A program made the translations under genes and the position numbers. Under the pieces are notes generated by a model, which worked only from the letters and a program-made list of their open reading frames with translations, was not told the origin of the DNA and ran no database searches. A stretch of 64,000 bases of DNA from Syngnathus acus (taxonomy: Eukaryota > Chordata > Actinopteri > Syngnathiformes > Syngnathidae): the NCBI RefSeq assembly GCF_901709675.1, contig NC_051095.1:741001-805000 (forward strand), read 5' to 3'. Each line of letters begins with the position of its first letter. Within the stretch, counting starts at the first letter, position 1. This document shows positions 28,290 to 38,508 of the stretch, piece by piece.

Positions 28290-29132
28290 ATGCCCTTGGT
28301 TGTGTGGTCGCGGCTGCTGGGCGTGCGCGTGGCCGCCCTGCTGTTCACCTGCGTGGCGTTCAGCGTGGCGGCGCACGGCGCCCAGCTGCCGCATGGCGGC
28401 ATGGCCTCCTGGTGCATCTTCTGCTGGGCCTTCAGCTTCGCAGCCACCGCTCTCATCCTGCTAGTGGAGCTGCTGGGCCTGCAGGCGCGCATACCCGTGT
28501 CCTGGTCCAACTTTCCCGTGACGGCGGCGTGCTACGCCGCCCTCCTCTGCCTCTCGGCCTCCGTCATCTTCCCGCTCTACTTCCTGAGGGATGGCGGCTA
28601 CTACTCCCAGGGGCGTGACCACCGCGTGGCCTCCACCGTCTTCTCCTGCCTGGCGACGCTGGCCTACATCCTGGAGGTGAGCCTGACGCGAGCGCGGCCC
28701 GGCGAGGTGGTGGGCTACATGGCCACGGCGCCGGGTTTGCTGAAGGTGTGCCAGACCTTCGTGGCCTGCATCATCTTCATCCTGGTCAGCGATCCGGTGG
28801 CGTACGATGGCCACGCGGCGCTCCAGTGGTGCATGGCCGTCTACTGCATCTGCTTCATCCTCTCCATGGCCGTGGTGGTCATGTGCGTGGGCGAGTGCAC
28901 CGGCTGGCTGCCCGTGCCCTTCCCCCGCTTCCTGACGGCGTTCGGGCTCCTGGCGGCCGTCATGTACCTGACGGCCACCATCATCTGGCCCATCTTCCAG
29001 TTTGACAAGCGCTACGGCAGAGGCGGCGCCCAGTCACGTCTGATCACTGTGGCGGTCCTCACCGGCCTCAACTTCCTGCTGTACCTCGCCGACATGGCGC
29101 ACACTGCCAGACTCGTCTTTGTCACCGGCTGA
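28290..29132 (+). CDS. myadm: Myeloid-associated differentiation marker-like (double MARVEL) protein
   Basis: Multi-pass membrane protein of the MYADM/MAL group, found in cholesterol-rich membrane domains. Single coding exon; the first ATG, in the context catcATGcc, is at 28290, giving about 280 residues. It has eight hydrophobic segments in two MARVEL-type units. Shared MYADM signatures are LLVELLGLQARIPVSWSNFP, TAACYAALLCLSASVIFPLY, EVSLTRARPGEVVGYMATAP, LLKVCQTFVACIIF and VAVLTGLNFLLYLADMAHTA. A conserved GECT motif starts the second half. Compared with human MYADM (322 residues), the Thr/Ser-rich N-terminus is short. A 5' UTR intron is likely, with an untranslated exon near 27586. Fish carry several myadm-like copies, so which one this is cannot be told. 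Confidence 0.88.
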   Translation: MPLVVWSRLLGVRVAALLFTCVAFSVAAHGAQLPHGGMASWCIFCWAFSFAATALILLVELLGLQARIPVSWSNFPVTAACYAALLCLSASVIFPLYFLRDGGYYSQGRDHRVASTVFSCLATLAYILEVSLTRARPGEVVGYMATAPGLLKVCQTFVACIIFILVSDPVAYDGHAALQWCMAVYCICFILSMAVVVMCVGECTGWLPVPFPRFLTAFGLLAAVMYLTATIIWPIFQFDKRYGRGGAQSRLITVAVLTGLNFLLYLADMAHTARLVFVTG

Positions 29133-30157
29133 CGCACTGTGTTCTTTTTTTTTTTTTTTTTTTAACACTGGTCAACACATTTCTATTACATTTTTAAGAG
29201 GCAAGTAGGCTTTTCTAGATTACCTGTATAATTTTAAAAATGACCAAGATCTGATTGCAGCCACCAATACTCGGGCAAACAAAATGTGACATGGAGTAAG
29301 TCCTCCTCAACTGTGGTTGGCGCTATTCTATGGCCGTTTTCACACATCGATGGCATTTTTTGTCATGGTGTAAAATTAAAATTTTCATTTCAAAAGATAT
29401 TGGTACTTAGTATGGGTCCGAAATGTTTCTGGAATTTTCAAAATGAAAAATATATTTAGAGACATATGAGGCCATCTTAGATTCAAATTTGCTCTCAACC
29501 TTTTTTTTCCAAGGTCCTTTTATTCTACTAAATTGCAATTGTTTGCATTTGATGAATCGTTCAGCTGTCGTTATGACGACACTACGAAAAAGTTACGTCG
29601 GACGTGCAGCTAACCTGGAAAGGACGCGTTCACTGTTCTCGCGTTTGAGCTTCCTCTTGAAAACGTTTTGGAGTACGTAAACCCGAATTGTGTCTACAAG
29701 AATGGCCGATGTGAAAATGAACAAAATGAAACGGTCTGCTCTTTTATTCAAGTCAAACTGCGTGTGAAGTGAGAGCGTGCGTCGTATGAATATCATAACG
29801 TGAAGCCATCCGTTTCATTCGGATACTTTTTCCACACATGTGGCTGAATAAGGCAAGCAAACAAATGGAGATATTTTGAGCCTAGCGCAAGATGACGGAC
29901 TCATCGCGTACCGTGACGGAAGCGCTCGACTCCATCGGCCCGACGCTCCGGACGACAAGCGGAAATAATATTACGTCAGCAAATACAAACTGCGTGTACA
30001 ACATCAGGAAGTCGTCAGTGTAAAAAAAAATAATAATAATTGCGCTTTTCAAGTATGTCCAACACTGCCGGAGCCATCGACGGCCTCTTGTCGGCGCTGA
30101 GCGTGGCGGGCCCGAACAAAAAAAAAAAGGATCGTTTTTACCGTGATTGGCCGCCGC
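29133..30157. other. Spacer between myadm-like gene and sgms2
   Basis: The 3' UTR of the myadm-like gene probably starts here, with a T run at 29144-29163. At about 29255-29335 there is a stretch resembling one at about 1185-1275 (shared taagtcctcctca and ggcgctat words), suggesting an old dispersed repeat. No coding exon was found. Confidence 0.5.
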
Positions 30158-31962
30158 TCACTCGTCCCTCCCCGCCTCCACCATCCGGTAGCGCTGTCGG
30201 CACGACGACGGTAGCGTGAGAGGCCAGGAGAAGACCACGGGCACGTTGGTCTGGACGTTGCGCTCCAGGAAGTTGAAGACGGGGTTCCACCACGTGCGCG
30301 ACAGCAAGTTGTTGGGCGCCCGACGGAGAGCCTGCCGCCGGTTGCGCAATCGGATCGTTTTTGGAAACTTGAGGCCAATTGTGACGAGCGCGTTTGCACT
30401 TACGTGCGTGTTAGCCATGGTGTGGTACCACCAGAAGAGCCTAGTGGTGATAAAGTATCCCACCAGGACATCGATGCTGTAGTGTTCGTGGCCCACCAGG
30501 ATGCACAGCACACCCGAGGCGCTGAGCACCCAGCAGATCCACTGGTACCAGCACATCCAGCGAGGAGAATCTGCGGGCAAGGGGCTCAGGTTAGACGGCG
30601 CCACGCCGAAGGTGCCGACCGACGCCATTCTGTTTTGCTGACTCACATTCTTTGATGAAGAGGTAGGAGAGGGTCAACACAACCGTGTGGCCGCTGTACA
30701 GGAAGTCGCCGCACATCATGTGGGAGCCGGTCAGCGATAAGCCTGCGCGTGCAAAAAAGAAGCTCTCGTTTTTTGGAACTTTTACTCATGTAAAGATTGG
30801 AATCGGTCCTTCGACTCAAGTCAAACTAAATAATTGTAATACGTGCATAATAATAAAAACAACAACAACACTAAATCATAATAAAAAAATGAAACATAAA
30901 AATATATCCAAATAAATTACAAATAAAATACTAATGTGTCAGAACTTAAGCTGTGTTGCCTTCTGTTTGTCAATCAAATGACCTAAATGTCTGTGACGGG
31001 TGCCACAAGGATCCATTTTGGGACCACTCATTTGTCTTGCTATCAAAAACAGTTGAATTAACGTGTACACGAATGATGCCGAGTGCATGTGCGTGTATTT
31101 GTCTTGGACCTCCTCCAGAGATGAGCCGCACAATCCTCCAGATCTTTCCTGTCGAGTCATCGTAAAGCTGCAGGATTTCACAACAGCACACATTAACGCA
31201 AGGTGATGATGGCGTGTGCGTGCGTGCGTGCGTGCGTGCGTACCTTGGGTGCGCACACCATGTGTCGGCCAGGCACGGGCAGGGTGGTGATGTACATGGT
31301 GATGCAGCGGTACATGTAGAGTGTTCCGATGAGAAAGAAGCAGCGGCGCCCCACGATGGCTCTGACGTGAAGCAAATGGAAAGAGAAAGAATTGAAAGTT
31401 AAGGGGGAAAAAGTCAGAAACAGGATGAGGTTTCTTACCTGTGCTTGAGGAGCAGCCACTGGATCAGCCAGAGTCCCACCAGGATCAGGCCGTTGACCTC
31501 CGTGACGGTGAAGGCCCAGGGAACGCGGCCCACGTAGTCGAAGAACTTGTCGGGCAGCGGCGGGCTCACCGATTTGTCGGGCACCCTCTCGTGTACGATG
31601 GTGATGACCACGGTGGTGAAGACTAAGTTGAAGACGGCGTAGAGGAAAGCCACGCCCGTTTTCCACCACTCCTTGGGGAGGCGGTCGGCGCGCTCCTCCG
31701 ACACCGTGATCTTGATATAGTCACAGTGGCGCTTCAGGCCGCTACTCAGGGATTGGACCAGCTGGTTCTGCTGGAGCAGCTCGCTCATTTTGCTGCGCTT
31801 GCTCCTGCCGCCGTCGGGAGCGTCGGCCGCAGGCGGGGAGGCGGGGCGACTGGGGCCGCCGTTTGGGTGAGCGGGCGAGGAGGGCGCGCTTGCAGTTACG
31901 CTCACTTCCACGTGGGGGCGGATGTCGTTGTCGTCGTCCTGGATCAGACCCGAGGCCGCCAT
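30158..31962 (-). CDS. sgms2: Sphingomyelin synthase 2-like
   Basis: Transfers phosphocholine from phosphatidylcholine to ceramide, making sphingomyelin and diacylglycerol at the plasma membrane or Golgi. Six coding exons: 31439-31962, 31244-31361, about 31112-31168, about 30646-30743, about 30404-30571 and 30158 to about 30331. The ATG at 31960-31962 sits in a gccgccatgg context. The first exon has a variable N-terminus, then SLSSGLKRHCDYIKI, EWWKTGVAFLYAVFNLV and the first helices (VHERVPDK, PPLPDKFFDYVGR). Later exons give RCITMYITTLPVPG, the CGDFLYSGHT motif and the HEHYSIDV motif, which together hold the His-His-Asp catalytic residues of the PAP2-like fold, and then TTRLFWWYHTMAN. The SAM domain of SGMS1 is absent. 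This and the SLSSGL segment point to SGMS2. It lies head to head with aimp1. Confidence 0.93.
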
Positions 31963-33755
31963 GGCTCTCTTTGGGATGACCGCCTCTCAGAACGCAGTCT
32001 CGGTGCTTCGCCAAATAAATCGATCCTACCGACGCCTCCCAAATGACGCCGCTGAAAATCAACGAGGAATTCAGTTGGAAATAATGACCTTCATACACAA
32101 AAGTATAAATACATGAATCGATAATAAATAACCGTCGCTGTTCATTTGTTTTCAACTTTCAAGGACGATACATTTGAATGTAATCTTCAGCAACTTTTGT
32201 GCGATACATTTCAAGTGAATCATTAGCGAAGTCGAGTAGTGTGATTTAAATGGAAGGCAAGTCCAAAAAGAATTCTTGCAATAATATTGGAACGCCCGTG
32301 TTTTGCGGTCAACGTTGACACTCGCTCGCTGAACAGGCTTTAATCAACCCGCCCCGGAGGGAGTGACATACACTCGTTCGTCATTTTAAGCAACACCGCC
32401 CCCTGCTGATCGTGACGTCAGAATCAGACTAGGATATGTTCGATCCAACAGGGATTATTGCAAAATAATTTTGGGACTTGCCTTTGCCCCCAAAATTGAA
32501 ATAACATTACTAACTATACAAAATAATTTTGGGATTATTGCGGAATTTATTATTTTATGCGAGGCACGATGGTGTTACTAGCTAAGTATTTTTTGAGATG
32601 TAAAAAGTTTGAGGATTGCAACCAAAACATTTAACCATTAATGTATGAAGAAATCCAGGTACCTTTCTGTTACTGCAAGTATGTGTCTCCCTTTCAGTCA
32701 ATGAACACAACATCCGCGTAATTTCCTGTTTACGCCTCTCAAATCAACATCAGGAGATTCTAATTAAAGCCGATTCAGCAACAGTGGGCGTGATGTCGCT
32801 GTTTTGACCATAAAAAAAGATTAAATAATAATAAAGAAAAAAAAAGATACAGAGACTACAATGAGGGTGTTAAGCAAACGTATTCTTGTGTTAATTGCAA
32901 CTTTGACTTCGATAAAGCCAACGATCCGTTTGTTCATCCCTGAAAAGCGTTGCAAAACATGAAAATGAGAATAGTTGGCGTCCTTCAAGCAGAAGGGGAC
33001 TCAGACCGGAAATGAGAAGTACACCTGTCGGGACGGACTGAAGACACTTCGTCGTCATGAAAACACCAAAAGTGGGCAAACTCACCCCGTCAGCTGAGGA
33101 TAAATAAGATTCCCACAAGTTGATGATTCCTTCCGTTCTTTGGGCAAACTTTGAGCTGGTGTAGTTTCGGCTTGGACGCGTTACGGGTTCCCAGTTGAGG
33201 TTCGACGTCGACTTCCGCCTACGCCAGCTCCGTCACTCACCTGAGTTCGGCCAAGCTCGTTTTTTTCCGTAAAAAAAAAAAAAAAGGAGTCGCCCTACGG
33301 AAGCTTGAAAATGTCAAAATAGATACTATAGTTACCGAGGTGATGTTTTGTATTAATATTATTATTATTGTTGTTTTAATGTGGGTGTTGAAAACACAAT
33401 GTTTATATACTAACTTTCAACTTTAATATTTTGTAATTTGTAGTTACGAAAACAAACATCGACCAAACTCTTGCGTTTGGCAAATGACCAGACAGGTGAG
33501 ACATGTCGAAAATTGGGAACAATAAAAAAAAAAGTGTAGTCACCATTATATTCATTATTCTTTTTTTAGCACATTGAAAACATTTTTATCAATACATTTG
33601 TTTTTTTCCTACTGTATAAATAGGCACGGAGTGGTGACCAGGATAAGTGATTAGATTTATGTGAAAAAATAAAAAGCCACTCGGGCAGTGGCTGTTCTGG
33701 TGTCGGGGGCGGGGCTCCTCCAAGCTTAAGATGGACTGGGACAGCTGATGGACAA
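31963..33755. other. Shared upstream region of sgms2 and aimp1
   Basis: A 1.8-kb spacer between two divergent start codons. It probably contains both promoters and a 5' UTR exon of sgms2. Its middle is AT-rich, with short A runs, and no coding frame was recognised. Confidence 0.4.
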
Positions 33756-35799
33756 ATGTCTCTGTCGGCGAAGGGCAACAAAAAGCTCGAAGAAATGGAC
33801 TCGGACAAGATGTTTCATCCCAGGTTGGAACGCTGCTGCAAGTGTTTGCGACTTTGTGCGTGTGTGCGCGCGCGCGCGTGTGGTTGGAGTTGGAGCGTAT
33901 GTTATTTTTTTCACAAGTGGAGAATATTAAACTGCATTTTTCCCCCACAAAAGTCCGTACCACATGCTCCACATTTTAATTTGGTTTGTTTGTTGTGTGT
34001 GAGCGCCCGCGTGTTTTTACGCTTCTTCTCATTGTGCGCATGCGCCTTGTCACCTCAAGTTATTTTCAGCGAGCACAGCTGTCGCGTGCGCGCCATGTGA
34101 GGATATTTTTGTCAAGGTACATGCGATAGAAAGTGGATGGATGGTTGATTTTTATTTATTTTTTTGTTCTTGCGTGTATTTTAGAATTTCAAATCAAATG
34201 GCGCCACGCAGATTTGTAACACCCCAGTCTAGCGTCCTCACTGGATAAGACAAAAAAAGTGTCAATGTTGTGACTCGCACTTTCAGCCTATCTGCGGCCC
34301 TGATGAAGTTGGACCCCGAAGACGGCGGCAAGATGATGGAATACTTCCAAACGCACGCCTTGCTGGCCAGAGAGAAAACTCGTAAGATTCTGCTTGACGG
34401 ACAATCAAACGCTTTCCGGTGAATGCTTTGTATTTTCTCGCAGTCCTGCAGGCGTCCGTGCGTGAGCAGAAGAAACTGCTGGTGGAAAATGGCAAACTGA
34501 AGAAGGACATTGAGGAGCTGAGGCACGAGCTCCACGACAAACAGAGGAGACGCGTGGGTACGAGCGCTCGGGCTTAACAACGGCGCAGCGTTTTTCTCCT
34601 ACTTGCTTTTTTTTTTTCTTTCAGCTAAGGTCCTCCTCTCACCCAGCAAGACGCTCAATTCGCCTGCTCCACCGGCCGCCGCATCGCAGACCCCCTCGCT
34701 CGACCTGGACGGGGGACGCAAGGTGACTCGCAGGCAAAGAGGAGACAAGAAAGGTGAGGAGTCAAAGTTGGGAGGTCTCAATGGTCTCAGGCTCCATCAG
34801 GTCTTTTTTTGTTTTTTGGTCCAGCTGCTCCTCTAACGCCGTCGCCCACAGTTGACGTGTCCCGCCTGGACCTGAGAGTCGGACGCGTCCTCAGCGTTCG
34901 CCGCCACCCGCAAGCAGCCAATCTGACGGTTCAAGACGTCGACGTAGGGGAGAAAGCCCCCCGCTCGGTCGTCAGCAAGCGTCGCCCGGACGACCAACAG
35001 CCGGTTTCTTCTTCTTTTTGGTCTGGTTTATTTCTGCCCCTTTTCGGATGCGTGTCGCTCATTTCCTTCTGCTCGGCAGCTCGTCGGCTCGCTCGCCGTC
35101 TTGCTGTGCAACGTGAAGGGCTGCAAAGTGAAGGGCGTGGCTTCGCACGCCCGACTCCTGCGTTGCTTTCAGCCTGACGGCCCGGTTGAGCTGCTGGCCC
35201 CGCCCACTGGTTCCAAGCCCGGAGACAGAGTCACTTTCCTCAACCATCCCGGTAATGGCCGTTGCATTCCACCACAAGGCACATACGGACAGAAAATGAA
35301 CTCCAAACGGTCATCTTCAATTCATTTCATTGCGCTGCTCCCTCGGCTGTACCGGCTTTGGCCACTGGGCGGCGGTATAACGCAGTCACGCAGACACAAA
35401 CGCTTCTTCTTCGACTACTCCAAGTCACTCCGTAACGTGCTGTCAAATTCGTCCGGGAGGATAAAGAATATATTCTCGTTTACGGTTGCGTCTACAGCTC
35501 CAAATTTGCGGTTCTAAAACTGCAATGCTAACCGCTAGCATGTCAGTGGCATTTTCCATGATGTTAGCATTTGGGCAACATTGGTTGTTTCAAACATCCA
35601 AAATGCAATGCGTGTGTGTTTAGCAGGTGAACCTGACCGGGAGCTGAAGGCCAAGCAGCGGGTGTGGGATCGTGTCCAGGCCGGCCTCCGGGTGGACGCC
35701 CAGGGTGTGGCCACCTACGACGGCTGCGGCTTCCAGGTGGAGGGGAAGGGCCTGTGCAGGGCGCCGTCGCTTACCAACGGCACCATCCGAAGCACATAG
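33756..35799 (+). CDS. aimp1: Aminoacyl-tRNA synthetase complex protein 1 (EMAP-II precursor)
   Basis: Scaffold and tRNA-binding component of the multi-synthetase complex; in mammals its C-terminal half is released as the cytokine EMAP-II. Seven exons in phase: 33756-33823, 34287-34381, 34444-34557, 34625-34753, 34825-35003, 35080-35251 and 35627-35799, giving about 309 residues (human 312). The N-terminal leucine-zipper coiled coil reads LQASVREQKKLLVENGKLKK and DIEELRHELHDK. A Lys/Arg and Ser/Pro linker follows. The tRNA-binding OB-fold domain begins VDVSRLDLRVGRV, with DVGEKAPRSVVS and LAVLLCNVKGCKVKGV. The EMAP-II C-terminal extension has LLAPPTGSKPGDRV, GEPDRELKAKQRVWDRVQ and VEGKGLCRAPSLTNGTIRS. 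The first exon looks shorter and more divergent than in mammals; its start was chosen because the reading phase continues exactly into exon 2. Confidence 0.92.
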
Positions 35800-36587
35800 A
35801 CACACGTGACCGACGCCGTTTGATGACATCGTTACGCTTTCTCGTCCTTACTCGTGTGACTTGTGTCCAGTCCGTGGTCTATTTCGCTGAAAAGCTGATT
35901 TTGGAGGATATGCTGGGTGTGATTGTTTGATTGTATTTACATTTGTTTGATTATCTATATGTTGGTCTATATTAAGTAATGTGAGCTATAAAAAGAATGT
36001 GAGCTACACTTCTAAATTTGTCTTCTAGCTTATCGTTAGTCTAAACTCTGCTCGTAATCACAAACTAGCTAGCTCGCTAATGAAGCTAATCATCGTCATC
36101 ACACACACACATGCTGACTTGTCTGAGTTCTGCGACAATATATTAGCTTGAGCTCTTTTTTTTGTTAGCGTGTTGTTCTGAATAATTTCATCTTCTTAGA
36201 CAAAAGCGGCTTTTATTTTTAAAAAAGGTCAATTGTGAGTGATTTTTTTTTTTAAATGACTTTTTGAACACTAGTGTATCAGGCACAGACCTGAGGAAAC
36301 CGGCTGCGTGAGAATGCGGCTTGACAGAAAGTTCATTAGCATTGCAAAAGTGGCCACCCCCCCACCCAACTCCACCTGTGTGAGTGTAGCAACGCTCCTT
36401 CTGAAACTCCTGCAGTTTGCTCTGTGCCACATCTGTAAAGTGTCGATTTGAAATGAAGCACTTTTTTTTTTCTAAACGAAATCAACTACATCCCAAGTGA
36501 GCCAAAAAAACAACGGAGAGGTCATACATGTGCAAAATATTCATTCAAATGGCAAAGCATGGCAATACTGCCCCCCCCAGCCCACCT
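35800..36587. other. Convergent spacer between aimp1 and dkk2
   Basis: The two genes end towards each other here, so the stretch should hold both 3' UTRs. It is AT-rich with a short GCTAGC word near 36067. No other feature was recognised. Confidence 0.5.
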
Positions 36588-37804
36588 TCACTTCCTCCGA
36601 CACTCGTGCAGTCTTGCCTTGACCGCGTGAGGTCGAGGCCGGCGGGAGTAGGCCGCCAACTTGGACTTAGCCGCGGCCATGAGGGGCGACGAGGGCGGGC
36701 CGGCGGCCGGCGGCGCGCGGCAGGCGAGCCCTTGGACGCAGGGACAACGCTGGAAAAGCTCCAGGCCTCCCTGCCGCCGCTTCCTGCGCCGGGCCGAGCA
36801 AACTTGCCCCTCCTGTAAGACGGGCTTGCAGATGCGTGTCCACAAGTGGCGAGCGCAGCACAGCTCGTCCCAACAGTCGGCGGAGGTGAGACAAGGGTCG
36901 CCCACTTGGCCTGGCGACGCAGCCCAACGCTTTTTTAGCCAGACTGTGCAACGCGACGTCACGTACCTTGACCGGACGCACCTCTGAGCTCCATCTTGTC
37001 CCGCTTGCGCCATCTTGCCTTGGGGGAGGGCGCGACGTGCTGCAGGGCGATCTGCTGGGACGCCGTCGCTTCGCGAACACACACACCTGGGCGAGACGCC
37101 ATTGAATTGGCACACCTTGCAACTTAACCCCAATGCATTTGTCAATTCTCATATCAAAAGGCAGTAATAATTGTTTTCGTTTGAATCGCTACTTCATATG
37201 TTTACATTGTTTGTTGCATTAATGATCATATCAAGGATAGCAATTTCCAATGGCATGTTTGCAGGGTTTTGCATGATGAGAGTATGAAACTGCTGTTGGT
37301 CAGGTCAACATGTTGGTGTTTAAATGGAGTACAATGTTAAATCCAAGTCCATTTCTTGACAGAAACACGGCCAGCGAGTGTGCACATAGTAACGCTCCAT
37401 GGACGGCCTTACTGTTGCTGCAGAAGTTGCCGGGGCAACACATGCCATCTCTATGGCAACGCTTCTTCCTCCTCCTGCAGGTGCGGCAGCGCGAGTGGGC
37501 GGAGCTTCGGTAGGGGGCGTGGCAGTAGCTCCCCTCGTTGCACTCCAGGTCACTGATGCACTGGCGGAGCTACAAGCGCGCGCGCGCGCGTTAGCGGGCA
37601 GACAACCGCACGCGCGGCCACGCGTAGCCGGCGAATACTCACCGTCAGCTCCCACGCGCTCCGGTTGAACGAGGCCTCGGGCCCCTTGTGCACAACCACT
37701 GTCCGGATAGAGTTGAGTCGGACACGCGCCTCCCCGCCGCCGCACGCGCACGCCAGCATCGTCAGAATGAACGCGCACAGCAGCGCGTCCACGTCGCGAG
37801 TCAT
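36588..37804 (-). CDS. dkk2: Dickkopf 2-like secreted Wnt regulator
   Basis: Secreted ligand of LRP5/6 that modulates Wnt/beta-catenin signalling. Four exons: 37643-37804 (signal peptide, AFILTMLACACGGGEA, then RLNSIRTVVV), 37413-37569 (first cysteine-rich domain, CISDLECNEGSYCH, RCHRDGMCCPGNFCSN), 36967 or 36982 to 37086 (linker) and 36588-36910 (second cysteine-rich, colipase-like domain). The last exon reads GDPCLTSADCWDELCCARH, LWTRICKPVLQEGQVC and GLELFQRCPCVQGLACR, and it ends ARLHECRRK. The total is about 250 residues (human DKK2 259). GDPCL and the ARLHxC ending favour DKK2 over DKK1. The linker exon has two possible donor sites in the same phase (after 36967 or 36982). Extra arginines (ARRRKRRQGG) replace part of the usual KGSHG stretch. 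The aimp1 neighbour agrees with human 4q24-25. Confidence 0.9.
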
Positions 37805-38508
37805 GACCCCCCGCAAAACTAGACCTCGAAAGCGTCTTTTCGTCATCTGCCTGGCTGGCTCACGTGCGCGAGTGCACTTTATAGGCGACCCGCCCCCCGA
37901 CCTTTGACGTATAGTGATACCCCCTCAACCCCCACCCCACCGATACGGACCCAAGGGGGGGGCAGGGGAAATTGGGTTCTTGAAACTCGTCGTTTTTTGG
38001 CCAGATTTACCACTTTGAGGAGCGGTTTCAAAATAAAAGGAGTCCCAGGCGGGCTTGATCCTTTCAAAATAAAAGTGTAAATAGAGTCACATGACACAAT
38101 TTGGGGGGGACCACCAAACATTCACAAAAACGAATGAATAACCTAAACCCAAAATAAACATTTTCATCAATGAAATTGAATATAAACAAGAGAGCTTAAA
38201 ATAAAGAAATAAACAAAAACCAACTGCAATGACATTTTATATTTATCAAACCAAACTATGATTATACTCAATTTGTTTTTTGTTTTCATCTTTGGCAATA
38301 CATTTCATACCAGGTTTTGGAGTTTATTTGAAAAAAATCAAGAAGGATAATTACCCTGGTGTGTGAGCACGTGTCCGTTCGGTCAATCATTCAGTATCCA
38401 CGTCAAGGTTTCTCTTTCCAATTCTGCACGTTGTGCATTGCATTTATTGACACGGACTTCCAAGGCACTCCAGACAAAGAACGAAAATGACGAGGAAGAT
38501 GATGACGC
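37805..38508. other. Spacer between dkk2 and cfi
   Basis: About 700 bp containing the dkk2 upstream region on the right side of its start codon, then AT-rich DNA leading to the 3' end of cfi. G and C runs occur near 37955-37965. No gene was recognised. Confidence 0.5.
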
